A stretch of 24,510 nt of DNA from Bacteroidales bacterium UBA4345 (lineage in GTDB: Bacteria > Bacteroidota > Bacteroidia > Bacteroidales > Paludibacteraceae): assembly GCA_002396385.1 (NCBI GenBank), contig DGTD01000039.1:1-24510 (forward strand). The letters run 5' to 3'. The notes beneath the pieces were generated by a model, which saw nothing but the letters and a program-made list of their open reading frames with translations, was not told where the DNA came from and made no database searches. Positions 5,690-13,935 of this stretch are shown here, one piece after another. The position numbers were made by a program, and so were the translations under genes. Each line of letters starts with the position of its first letter. The first letter of the stretch is position 1.

Positions 5690-7564
5690 ATGTGTGGAAT
5701 TGCTTTTATTAGATTGCGAAAGCCGTTAGAGTACTATTACGACAAATATGGTACTTGGAAGTATGGGCTTGACAAACTCTACCTCCTGATGGAGAAACAG
5801 CACAACCGTGGCCAAGAGGGTGCCGGATTGGCGTGTGTGAAGTTAAGGTCGAAGCCCGGTGAGGAGTATATATACCGTGAAAGGGCCGAAGGTACAAGCG
5901 GTATCAACAAGATTTTCGAAAGCGTCCATAGCAATTACTGCAATTTGACCCCCGAGCAGTGGAAGTCGGCTACCTTTGCGGCCGAGAACCTGCCTTTCGC
6001 GGGTGAGATATATTTAGGGCATTTAAGGTACAGCACAACGGGCCGTTCGGGCATTTCGTATGTGCACCCTTTCTTGCGCAGAAGCAGTTGGAAAGACCGG
6101 ACAATGGTTCTTGCCGGAAATTTCAACTTGACGAATGTGGATGAGATCTATGCCAAACTGACCAGCATAGGACAGCATCCGCGCGATATGGCCGACACCA
6201 TCATCATGCTTGAAAACATGGGCCACCAGCTAGACTTGGAGGTCCAGCACAAGTATGACCAGTTTATGGCCGATGGAAGAGATTACCGGGAAGTAAACGC
6301 CCTGATTGAAGATAACATAGATGTGGCACAGATTATCCGTAATTCCGAGAAAGACTGGGATGGCGGATATGCCATCTGTGGCATTCTGGGGCATGGCGAT
6401 TCGTTCGTGTTCCGTGACCCGAACGGCATAAGGCCGGCTTTCTACTATATTGACGACGAGATTATTGTGGCAGCGTCGGAGCGTCCGGTTATTCAAACGG
6501 TGATGGACCTGGAAACTGACGATGTGAAGGAACTGCAACCGGGTGAGGCGCTTATTGTCAAGAAAAACGGGTCGTATAAATTTGAGCGGATTCGTGAGCA
6601 GAAAACATTAAGCAAGTGTTCGTTCGAGCGTATTTACTTCTCTCGTGGTAGCGACTGCGACATCTATAATGAACGCAAGGCGCTCGGCCGCTTGCTGACA
6701 CCGCAGATTTTGAAGGCTGTCGGTAACGACCTCCGTCATTCGGTGTTCTCTTACATACCCAATACGGCGGAAACCGCTTTCTTTGGTATGATGGAGGGCG
6801 TGGAGAACGAGATGATAGAGGAGAAGAAACGCTTGCTTTCGTCTGGACAGGAATTCACGGCTGAGCAGCTGGACGAGATTCTCAACGCACGGCCAAGACA
6901 GGAAAAAATTGTCATTAAAGATATAAAGATGCGCACATTTATCGCCCAGGATAAAAACAGGAACGACCTGGCCGCGCATGTCTACGATATCTCTTATGGC
7001 ACTGTCCGCAAAAAGGTGGACAACCTGATTGTGATTGACGACTCTATTGTACGCGGTACGACCCTGCGGCAAAGCATCATCAAGATTTTGACACGTCTTG
7101 AACCGAAAAAGATCATTGTCATATCTTCTTGTCCGCAAATCCGTTATCCGGACTGCTACGGCATCGATATGTCGCGCCTGAGCGAGTTTATCGCATTCAA
7201 GGCAACCATCAGTTTGCTGAAGAGCAGCGGAAGGGAACACATAATAAACGAGGTTTACCAAAAGTGCAAAGCACAGCAAAACAAACCGAAGGAAGAGATT
7301 GTAAACTATGTGAAAGAGATTTACGCTCCTTTCTCGGACGATGAAATATCGCGTCAGATCGCATTAGAACTGACGCCCGAAGGTATGACGATGCCGCTTG
7401 AAATTGTGTTCCAATCGTTGGACAACCTGCATAAGGCCATTCCGAACCATTCGGGCGACTGGTATTTTTCGGGCAATTATCCGACCCCTGGCGGTAACAG
7501 GGTGGTTAACGACACGTTCATTAACTACATTGAGGGTAATGCGAACAAGCGAATAATGTATTAA
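5690..7564 (+). CDS. Amidophosphoribosyltransferase (PurF)-like protein with intact glutaminase cysteine
   Basis: At 624 residues this is clearly longer than typical PurF (about 470-510). It begins MCGIAF, so Cys2 becomes the N-terminal nucleophile. Other glutaminase motifs are present: NRGQEGAG (39-46), GHLRYSTTG (110-118), GNFNLTN (143-149) and WDGGYAI (223-229). The phosphoribosyltransferase domain carries the PRPP loop VIDDSIVRGTT (448-458). The extra length lies mainly at about 170-220 and 365-430 and in a C-terminal tail. The C-terminal CxxC of [4Fe-4S] PurF proteins is absent; C310 matches the first ligand position and C489 is one residue off another. It probably transfers amide nitrogen to a phosphoribosyl-type acceptor, but whether it makes phosphoribosylamine is unproven. 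It lies between the DapL-like gene (43 nt) and a penicillin-binding protein gene (29 nt), probably in one operon. Confidence 0.85.
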   Translation: MCGIAFIRLRKPLEYYYDKYGTWKYGLDKLYLLMEKQHNRGQEGAGLACVKLRSKPGEEYIYRERAEGTSGINKIFESVHSNYCNLTPEQWKSATFAAENLPFAGEIYLGHLRYSTTGRSGISYVHPFLRRSSWKDRTMVLAGNFNLTNVDEIYAKLTSIGQHPRDMADTIIMLENMGHQLDLEVQHKYDQFMADGRDYREVNALIEDNIDVAQIIRNSEKDWDGGYAICGILGHGDSFVFRDPNGIRPAFYYIDDEIIVAASERPVIQTVMDLETDDVKELQPGEALIVKKNGSYKFERIREQKTLSKCSFERIYFSRGSDCDIYNERKALGRLLTPQILKAVGNDLRHSVFSYIPNTAETAFFGMMEGVENEMIEEKKRLLSSGQEFTAEQLDEILNARPRQEKIVIKDIKMRTFIAQDKNRNDLAAHVYDISYGTVRKKVDNLIVIDDSIVRGTTLRQSIIKILTRLEPKKIIVISSCPQIRYPDCYGIDMSRLSEFIAFKATISLLKSSGREHIINEVYQKCKAQQNKPKEEIVNYVKEIYAPFSDDEISRQIALELTPEGMTMPLEIVFQSLDNLHKAIPNHSGDWYFSGNYPTPGGNRVVNDTFINYIEGNANKRIMY

Positions 7565-7593
7565 CCCAATAATAAAAAAGACTTAATAAAAGT

Positions 7594-10020
7594 TTGGAAC
7601 AATTGTTAAAATACTTCCGTAAATTTTTGTCATTGTCAGCAAAATTTGGAAAGGCGCTGGTAAAGATGCGCTGGTTCAGAAAACTGGGCAAGGCGGTGGC
7701 CTTGTTCGTTATTTTCATAGTTGTGCTGATAGCGGCCATCAACTTCAATCTCTTCAATTTGTTTGGCGATATGCCAACCACCGAGCAGATTGACAATACC
7801 GCACAGTGTGAGGCTTCGGAAATCTACAGTGCCGATGGTAAGCTGATGGGAAAGTATTTTAGCGAGAACAGGTCTCCCGTCCAGTTCGGGGAAGTTTCGC
7901 CCCGGCTTATTGAAACGCTTGTCTGCACCGAAGACGCGCGTTTTTACCAACACCATGGTATTGACTGGCGCGGACTGGTTTCTGCCGCCAAAGATATGGT
8001 GCACGGCAAGGCACGCGGGGCCAGCACTATTACCCAGCAATTGGCCAAAAATATGTTCAAAATGCGTTCCGACAAGTTGAACAGGGGGCTTTTATGCGGT
8101 AACAATGCGGTCGGACTTGTTATAACCAAGCTGAAGGAATGGATAACAGCCTTTAAAATAGAGTCTAAGTACGACAAGCAACAGATACTGACCATGTATC
8201 TGAACACGGTCGATTTCGGCAGTAATGCGTTCGGAATCAGAACTGCTGCCAGAACCTATTTCGGCGTGAATCCTGACGAGTTGACCTATCCGCAGTCGGC
8301 TGTGCTGGTTGGTTTGCTGAAAGCGACCAGTTATTACAACCCGAAACTGAATCCGAAAAATGCGCTGATGCGCAGAAACGTGGTATTGGGCAATCTGCGC
8401 GATTTCCACTATATCACCCGCGACGAGTATGCGAAATTGTGTAAAGAACCGATAAAACTTGACTACAGTGTTGAAAACAACTACGATGGCTGGGGGCTAT
8501 ATTTCCGCAGTGCGGTTGCCGATTATCTGCGGACCTGGTGTAAGAAGAACAACGTCAATTTATACACGTCGGGACTGAAAATACACACCACTTTGGACTC
8601 CACTATGCAGCGTTATGCCGAAAGGGCTGTCTTCGTGCAGATGAAAGAGGTACAACGCCGTTTTAACAACCACTGGAGCGACCGGGTGCCTTGGCAAAAC
8701 GAGCAGCACAAGGAAATTGACGGATTTGTGGAGAATGTGGCAAGACATTCTGAGTGTTACCCTCCGCTGGAAAAGCGTTTTAAGGGCGATACCTCTAAAA
8801 TCTTCGCTGTGTTGAACACGCCGCGTAAGATGAGGGTGTTCGACTATAAGGCTGGAGGCCAAGATACTTTCTATTGTTATGAAAATGGGGAAAGAAAGCA
8901 ATCAATCGGCCGGAAACCAGGAATGAAAGACACGGTTATGAGTCCGATGGACTCGATCCGTTATACCCTCCGTTTTTTACACAGCAGTTTTCTGGTGATG
9001 GAGCCAAATACAGGGCATGTGAAAGCCTGGGTTGGCGACCTTGACTTCCCGGCATGGAAGTACGATAAGGTAAAGGCATACCGCCAACCGGGTTCCACGT
9101 TCAAATTGTTCGACTATGCCGAAGCGTTCAAGCAGGGAATGTGCCCGTGCGACGAGCGGCAAGACAAATACATAACTTGGGAAGTGTGGGACAAAGGCAA
9201 GCGCGTGAAATGGGCTCCGCACAATGCCGATGGTGTCTTTACCGGGCGTGAATTCTCGTTGAAGGCCGCATTTGCACGTTCCATCAACTCAATAGCCGTG
9301 CAGGTGGCACAGGAGTGCGGCATTGCAAACATCAACCAGACAGCACGCGAAATGGGTATACACTCGTTCCTGAACGATACGGTACCGGCTACGGCTTTGG
9401 GCGCTTGCGACGTGTCTCTGTACGATTTGGTCAATTCGTATTGCACCGTTATAAACGATGGCTACTACCACGACCCGGTGCTTGTGACTAAGATAGAAGA
9501 CCGGAACGGAAAGGTAATCTACGAGGCTAAAGTGGAGCAGAAAAAGGTGTTGGATTACGAGGTCGCCTTCCTGATGCAGGAGTTGTTGAAAGGAGGACTG
9601 ACCGAACCAGAGGGTACAACAGGTGCCCTTTGGGAATATATACACCCCATTCTGAAAGGAAACGAGTTCGGTGGTAAGACGGGTACCTCGTCGAACCATT
9701 CCGACGCCTGGTTTGTGGGGGTTACCCCTAAACTGGTCGCCGGCTCGTGGGTCGGTGGCGAATACCGCTCAATACATTTCCGTACGGGAGAACTTGGTCA
9801 GGGTAGCCGTACGGCTTTGCCTATTTTCGGTTACTTCATGCGCTATGTGTTACAAGACCCTGAACTGTCGAAAGTTTACAGCGGAGAGTTTCCGAGGGCG
9901 AAGCAGCGTATTTCGCGCAACTACCTGTGCAAGCGCTATTTCAATCCACAGCCTGCCGAGGCCGACTCTTCTAATTGGGATGCCGAGGGCGCAGACGGTG
10001 AACTGCATTTGGATGAATAG
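7594..10020 (+). CDS. Class A penicillin-binding protein (PBP1A-type transglycosylase/transpeptidase)
   Basis: This bifunctional peptidoglycan synthase polymerises lipid II into glycan strands and cross-links them in the periplasm. Numbering is from the TTG start. A single membrane anchor lies at about 34-50. The GT51 domain (about 90-270) has the catalytic glutamate in EDARFYQHHGID (E113), the STITQQLAKN motif (144-153) and KEWITAFKIE (181-190). The transpeptidase domain (about 460-750) has S501-T-F-K504, S563-I-N565 and K695-T-G697, all intact. The start is uncertain: TTG at 7594 (808 residues, 29 nt after the previous stop) or ATG at 7666 (784 residues). Both leave a basic cytoplasmic segment before the anchor. 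It is the last gene of the plus-strand run from 4411. Confidence 0.92.
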   Translation: MEQLLKYFRKFLSLSAKFGKALVKMRWFRKLGKAVALFVIFIVVLIAAINFNLFNLFGDMPTTEQIDNTAQCEASEIYSADGKLMGKYFSENRSPVQFGEVSPRLIETLVCTEDARFYQHHGIDWRGLVSAAKDMVHGKARGASTITQQLAKNMFKMRSDKLNRGLLCGNNAVGLVITKLKEWITAFKIESKYDKQQILTMYLNTVDFGSNAFGIRTAARTYFGVNPDELTYPQSAVLVGLLKATSYYNPKLNPKNALMRRNVVLGNLRDFHYITRDEYAKLCKEPIKLDYSVENNYDGWGLYFRSAVADYLRTWCKKNNVNLYTSGLKIHTTLDSTMQRYAERAVFVQMKEVQRRFNNHWSDRVPWQNEQHKEIDGFVENVARHSECYPPLEKRFKGDTSKIFAVLNTPRKMRVFDYKAGGQDTFYCYENGERKQSIGRKPGMKDTVMSPMDSIRYTLRFLHSSFLVMEPNTGHVKAWVGDLDFPAWKYDKVKAYRQPGSTFKLFDYAEAFKQGMCPCDERQDKYITWEVWDKGKRVKWAPHNADGVFTGREFSLKAAFARSINSIAVQVAQECGIANINQTAREMGIHSFLNDTVPATALGACDVSLYDLVNSYCTVINDGYYHDPVLVTKIEDRNGKVIYEAKVEQKKVLDYEVAFLMQELLKGGLTEPEGTTGALWEYIHPILKGNEFGGKTGTSSNHSDAWFVGVTPKLVAGSWVGGEYRSIHFRTGELGQGSRTALPIFGYFMRYVLQDPELSKVYSGEFPRAKQRISRNYLCKRYFNPQPAEADSSNWDAEGADGELHLDE

Positions 10021-10035
10021 ACGGATACTGAAAAA

Positions 10036-10071
10036 ATGTCAGTTTTTATGGAAATAATGACATAAATGTCA
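10036..10071. promoter_or_regulatory. TGACAT/ATGTCA dyad with a third half-site upstream of clpC
   Basis: TGACATAAATGTCA at 10058-10071 is a perfect dyad of two 6-bp arms with a 2-bp spacer. A third copy, ATGTCA, lies at 10036-10041. They fall in the 187-bp gap between the penicillin-binding protein gene and clpC. The very short spacer suits a DNA-bound dimer better than an RNA hairpin. No T-run follows. It may be an operator for clpC, but the regulator is unknown. No convincing TAnnTTTG promoter was seen in this gap. Confidence 0.4.
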
Positions 10072-10207
10072 GTCTACCGCTCGATTAAAAGCGAAAAATG
10101 GACCATTTGTGGGGAAGAGGGGCTAACAGTATTGAATTGGTACGTTTATTGGAGCACCTCTGTTAATAGTGTATTTATTATTTAATTTCAGGAAAAAATC
10201 CATTGAT

Positions 10208-12745
10208 ATGGAAAACAATAATTTTTCACAACGAGTCAAAGATGTTTTAATCTACAGCAGGGAAGAGGCGAACCGCTTGGGAAACAAGTCGATTACTCCA
10301 GCCCATCTGTTGCTAGGCATCATTCGTGATGGAGAGGGTGCCGCAATTGATGCCTTGTTGCAGCTGGGTGTGGACTTAAAGCATCTGAAATCGATTATCG
10401 AGAATGAGATTCGTGAGCCGATGCATGGCTACTCTGACGAAAACATTCCGATGGACGAACAAGCTATGAATTGCTTGAAGTATTCGACCCTGGAGGCAAG
10501 AAAATTGTCTAGTTCTGTTGTCGATACCGAGCATCTGGTTCTGGCTTTTTTAAAAACCAACAACAGTAAGGCCTCACAGTCGTTGCAGATGAATGGTATA
10601 ACATACGACAAGTTCTATTCGGTAATAGAAAAACAGGAAAACAGCTCCTCGTTCTTTGAAGATAGCGACGATGACAGTTTCTTGTCGGACGACGATGACG
10701 AATATGAGGACCCTACCACACAGAAGTCAAAAAATGACGGTCAGCCGGGCTCTCAGAGCAGTACGCCTGCTTTGGACAGTTTCGGTATTGATATGACAAA
10801 GGCGGCTGAACAGGGAAAGTACGACAAGATGATTGGCCGTGATGCGGAAGTGGAGCGTGTTATACAGATTCTGAGCCGGAGAAAAAAGAATAACCCCGTC
10901 TTGATTGGTGAGCCTGGTGTCGGTAAGTCGGCTATTGTGGAAGGTCTTGCACAGCGGATAGTCGAGAAAAAGGTCTCCCGTCTGCTGTTTGGCAAACGTG
11001 TGGTTTCTTTGGACATGTCTACTATTGTGGCTGGCACAAAGTACAGGGGCCAGTTCGAAGAGCGTTTGAAAGCCTTGACCACAGAGTTGGAAAACAGTCC
11101 GGACATCATTCTCTTTATTGACGAGATACATACTATTGTAGGTGCCGGTAATTCGCAGGGGTCGCTCGATGCTGCCAACATCCTGAAACCGGCATTGGCA
11201 CGCGGTACCATACAGTGTATAGGTGCAACCACGCTTGACGAGTATCGCCAGAATATAGAGAAAGACGGCGCTTTGGAAAGACGTTTCCAGAAAGTGATGG
11301 TCAATCCGACTTCTGAAGAGGAAACCCTCCGGATTCTGGAAAATATAAAGGACCGCTACGAGGAACACCATTGCGTTAAATATACCCAACAGGCGGTTGA
11401 AGCGTGTGTGAAGTATACCGAAAGGTATATAACAGACCGTTGTTTCCCCGATAAGGCTATCGACGCCCTCGATGAAGTGGGTGCCCGTATGCACGTTTCG
11501 AATGTCGATGTTCCGGAGTCTATTTTAGCTTTGGAACGCGAAGTGGCAGAAGCACAGAAGGGAAAGTCTGATGCGGTGAAGTCGCAAAACTACGAGCTGG
11601 CGGCTGGTTACCGTGACAAGGAGAACCAACTGACATTGGCCTTGGAAAAGGCGCGTATGCGTTGGGAAGATGAACAGAAACACAATCCGGTTACCGTATC
11701 GGAAGACGATGTGCGGAATGTGGTCTCCATGATGTCGGGTGTTCCTATTCAACGTATAAATTCAGACGAGAACCAAATGCTGCAGAATCTGCAGTCGGTG
11801 ATTCAGAGCCAGCTGATGGGGCAGGATGGTGCCGTTGAAAAAGTGGTAAAGGCCATACGCCGTAACCGTTTGGGGTTGAAAGATCCGAACCGTCCTATAG
11901 GTTCCTTCCTGTTTTTGGGACCAACGGGTGTCGGTAAGACGCATTTGGCCCAAATACTTGCGAAGGAGATGTTTGGCTCGAAGGATGCCCTTATTCGTGT
12001 GGATATGAGCGAATTTTCGGAGAAATTCGCCGTCTCACGTCTGTATGGAGCACCTCCGGGATATGTGGGTTACGAGCAGGGTGGCGAACTGACTGAAAAA
12101 GTGAGACGCAAACCTTACTCAATTGTCTTGTTGGATGAGATAGAAAAAGCGCATCCCGACATCTTCAACGTTTTCCTGCAGGTTCTTGACGAAGGACGAT
12201 TGACAGACGGACAAGGACGTGTTGTGAATTTTAAGAACACAGTCATCATCATGACTTCGAACGTGGGTTCAAGACAGTTGAAGGATTTTGGTACAGGAGT
12301 CGGCTTCTCGATGGCGACAGATGAAGAGAATAAGGAGATGGCGCGTGGTGTCATCACGAAGGCACTCAACAAGACCTTCCCTCCTGAATTCTTGAACCGT
12401 ATAGATGAAATTATAACATTCGACCAGTTGTCGAAAGAGGTCATCAACAGTATTGTTGATTTGGAAATAGCACCGGTACGTTCTCGTATAGAGGCTATGT
12501 CGTTCCATCTGACTATAACCGATGCCGCAAAAGAGTTTATTGCTTCGAAAGGTTATGATGTGCAATATGGAGCACGACCTTTAAGAAGGGCGGTGCAAAC
12601 TTATGTGGAAGACGAGGTGGCAGAGGTTATGATGAACCACAAGCTACAGGCAAACGACGTGATTGTTTTAGATTACAATTCTGAAGAATCAAAGATTGTC
12701 AGTAAAGTCGAAACGGTTGAATGCGAAAGTGCTGTTACAATATAA
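10208..12745 (+). CDS. clpC: ATP-dependent Clp protease ATP-binding subunit ClpC
   Basis: This 845-residue Hsp100 unfoldase would feed substrates to ClpP. In order it shows the N-terminal Clp-N repeats (about 5-145), a very acidic linker (about 151-169) and the first AAA+ domain, with Walker A GEPGVGKS (234-241) and Walker B ILFIDE (301-306). The UVR-like middle domain of ClpC follows (about 439-482), then the second AAA+ domain with GPTGVGKT (571-578) and VLLDEIE (640-646). The tripeptide VGF at 698-700 lies where ClpC carries its ClpP-docking loop, so partnership with ClpP is expected; clpP is not in the window. The middle domain is ClpC-like rather than the long coiled coil of ClpB. The ATG at 10208 fits the conserved N-terminus; an in-frame start 39 nt upstream is less likely. 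It ends at a strong terminator. Confidence 0.93.
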   Translation: MENNNFSQRVKDVLIYSREEANRLGNKSITPAHLLLGIIRDGEGAAIDALLQLGVDLKHLKSIIENEIREPMHGYSDENIPMDEQAMNCLKYSTLEARKLSSSVVDTEHLVLAFLKTNNSKASQSLQMNGITYDKFYSVIEKQENSSSFFEDSDDDSFLSDDDDEYEDPTTQKSKNDGQPGSQSSTPALDSFGIDMTKAAEQGKYDKMIGRDAEVERVIQILSRRKKNNPVLIGEPGVGKSAIVEGLAQRIVEKKVSRLLFGKRVVSLDMSTIVAGTKYRGQFEERLKALTTELENSPDIILFIDEIHTIVGAGNSQGSLDAANILKPALARGTIQCIGATTLDEYRQNIEKDGALERRFQKVMVNPTSEEETLRILENIKDRYEEHHCVKYTQQAVEACVKYTERYITDRCFPDKAIDALDEVGARMHVSNVDVPESILALEREVAEAQKGKSDAVKSQNYELAAGYRDKENQLTLALEKARMRWEDEQKHNPVTVSEDDVRNVVSMMSGVPIQRINSDENQMLQNLQSVIQSQLMGQDGAVEKVVKAIRRNRLGLKDPNRPIGSFLFLGPTGVGKTHLAQILAKEMFGSKDALIRVDMSEFSEKFAVSRLYGAPPGYVGYEQGGELTEKVRRKPYSIVLLDEIEKAHPDIFNVFLQVLDEGRLTDGQGRVVNFKNTVIIMTSNVGSRQLKDFGTGVGFSMATDEENKEMARGVITKALNKTFPPEFLNRIDEIITFDQLSKEVINSIVDLEIAPVRSRIEAMSFHLTITDAAKEFIASKGYDVQYGARPLRRAVQTYVEDEVAEVMMNHKLQANDVIVLDYNSEESKIVSKVETVECESAVTI

Positions 12746-12747
12746 AG

Positions 12748-12774
12748 AAAAAGCCACTGAAAAGTGGCTTTTTT
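12748..12774. terminator. Bidirectional rho-independent terminator after clpC
   Basis: AAGCCACT (12751-12758) pairs perfectly with AGTGGCTT (12763-12770) across a GAAA loop. A T-run follows on the plus strand and an A-run precedes it, so it can terminate both clpC and the convergent permease gene. Confidence 0.88.
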
Positions 12775-12791
12775 ATTGATACGCTTTTTTT

Positions 12792-13808
12792 TTAACGGTG
12801 TCTGCTTCTTCCTTTTAAGATGACAAATGTGACCACTGGTGCCCCTATAATGGCACACATAGCGTTGATGGGGAGTGTGTATCCGCTTTTAAGCGATTGT
12901 GAAACAATGTCGCAGGCTAGTATGATAATAGCTCCATTGAGAATAGAGCCCGGAATTACGTAGAGATGCTTGGTGGTGTCAAGCAATCCTCTGGTAAGGT
13001 GGGGAACGGCAATGCCGATAAAGCCAATGGGCCCTGTGAAGGCGGTGGTGAGTCCGGCCAAAATGCTGGTTATAAGTATGCTGTAGTTTCTGAAACGTCG
13101 TACATTCACACCTAGGGTCGTTGCGTAAACATCGCCTAAAAGCATTGCGTCAAGCTGTTTCGATAGGAACAGGGTGGCAGCCAGGCAAATAAGCGAAACG
13201 GGAACTAATAGTTGAAGTTGAGCCCAGGTGATGGTATTCAAGCTGCCCATGCTCCAGTTGACAAACAGTTTAAGGGAGTCGGGATTGCTAAAAAATTGTA
13301 TAATGCAGATAACCGCATTGGCAAGACTGGCAAACAAGACGCCTATAATAAGTAGCGTGATGGAGTCGTTGAGTTTGTTCGCCAAGGCGACAATGGCCGT
13401 CATTACGGTCAGGGTTCCAACAATGGCGGTCAAACCGATGGTCCAGTTGCCAAGTGTGTATACCGAAATGCCTATTGAGGCCGCAAGCATGGTAACGCAA
13501 GCTACAGCCAGACTTGCGCCAGAACTGATGCCGAGAACGTATGGACCAGCCAACGGATTCTTGAAGACGATCTGCATAATGGCACCAGACACAGAAAGAG
13601 CGGCACCAGTGAAGATGGCAGCCAGCGCTTTAGGCAACCTAATGTCGAACAGTATTGCCGTGTTGTTCGTTGTCTGTCCGTTTAAATAAGCGAGTAGGGT
13701 GTCGGACAGATTGATACAGCGGCCTCCGCTTTTAAGGTCGGTGATGAATAAAAAGACCAAAAGTGTTGCCAATGCAAAAAGCACAATTGTTTTTCTGTTT
13801 GTCTTCAT
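12792..13808 (-). CDS. FecCD-family iron-siderophore/cobalamin ABC transporter permease
   Basis: This 338-residue polytopic protein has about nine or ten hydrophobic helices. Family motifs include RLPKALAAIFTGAALSVSGAIMQIVFKNPLAGPYVLGISSGA in the first third and FTGPIGFIGIAVPHLTR in the last third. FecCD/BtuC proteins form the inner-membrane channel that imports siderophore-iron, haem or cobalamin with a periplasmic binding protein and an ATPase. Neither partner is in the window: clpC lies downstream (convergent) and uvrB upstream (divergent). It therefore either uses partners encoded elsewhere or is a remnant of a split operon. The substrate cannot be told from sequence. A TAACTTTG element lies 5 nt before the ATG. 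Confidence 0.9.
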   Translation of the reverse strand: MKTNRKTIVLFALATLLVFLFITDLKSGGRCINLSDTLLAYLNGQTTNNTAILFDIRLPKALAAIFTGAALSVSGAIMQIVFKNPLAGPYVLGISSGASLAVACVTMLAASIGISVYTLGNWTIGLTAIVGTLTVMTAIVALANKLNDSITLLIIGVLFASLANAVICIIQFFSNPDSLKLFVNWSMGSLNTITWAQLQLLVPVSLICLAATLFLSKQLDAMLLGDVYATTLGVNVRRFRNYSILITSILAGLTTAFTGPIGFIGIAVPHLTRGLLDTTKHLYVIPGSILNGAIIILACDIVSQSLKSGYTLPINAMCAIIGAPVVTFVILKGRSRHR

Positions 13809-13812
13809 GCTA

Positions 13813-13820
13813 CAAAGTTA
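13813..13820 (-). promoter_or_regulatory. Possible -7 element of the FecCD permease gene
   Basis: TAACTTTG on the minus strand fits TAnnTTTG but lies only 5 nt from the start codon, implying a nearly leaderless transcript. No TTG sits at the expected -33 distance. The 14-mer TTTCGTAACTTTGT containing it also occurs in the Fur-family gene's promoter. Confidence 0.35.
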
Positions 13821-13886
13821 CGAAATAGAAAGCTGAAAAGTGCGTTAAAATGAATTCTGAAAATCATATTCCGAACAGGTGCCAAC

Positions 13887-13915
13887 TTGTTTTTCACGAC
13901 TAATCGTTATTTTTG
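13887..13915 (+). promoter_or_regulatory. Promoter of uvrB
   Basis: TTG at 13887-13889, an 18-nt spacer and TATTTTTG at 13908-13915 match the Bacteroidota consensus. The leader before the ATG at 13936 would be about 15 nt. No LexA-type box was recognised. Confidence 0.65.
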
Positions 13916-13935
13916 TATATCAATAGTGTTTTGGA

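Noticed and set aside
6608..7279. 223-residue frame antisense to the second PurF-like gene
   Set aside because: It is a shadow of the coding strand, which carries the PRPP motif and glutaminase signatures.
10727..11494. 255-residue frame antisense to clpC
   Set aside because: It lies wholly within the AAA+ coding frame, with no start context or domain.
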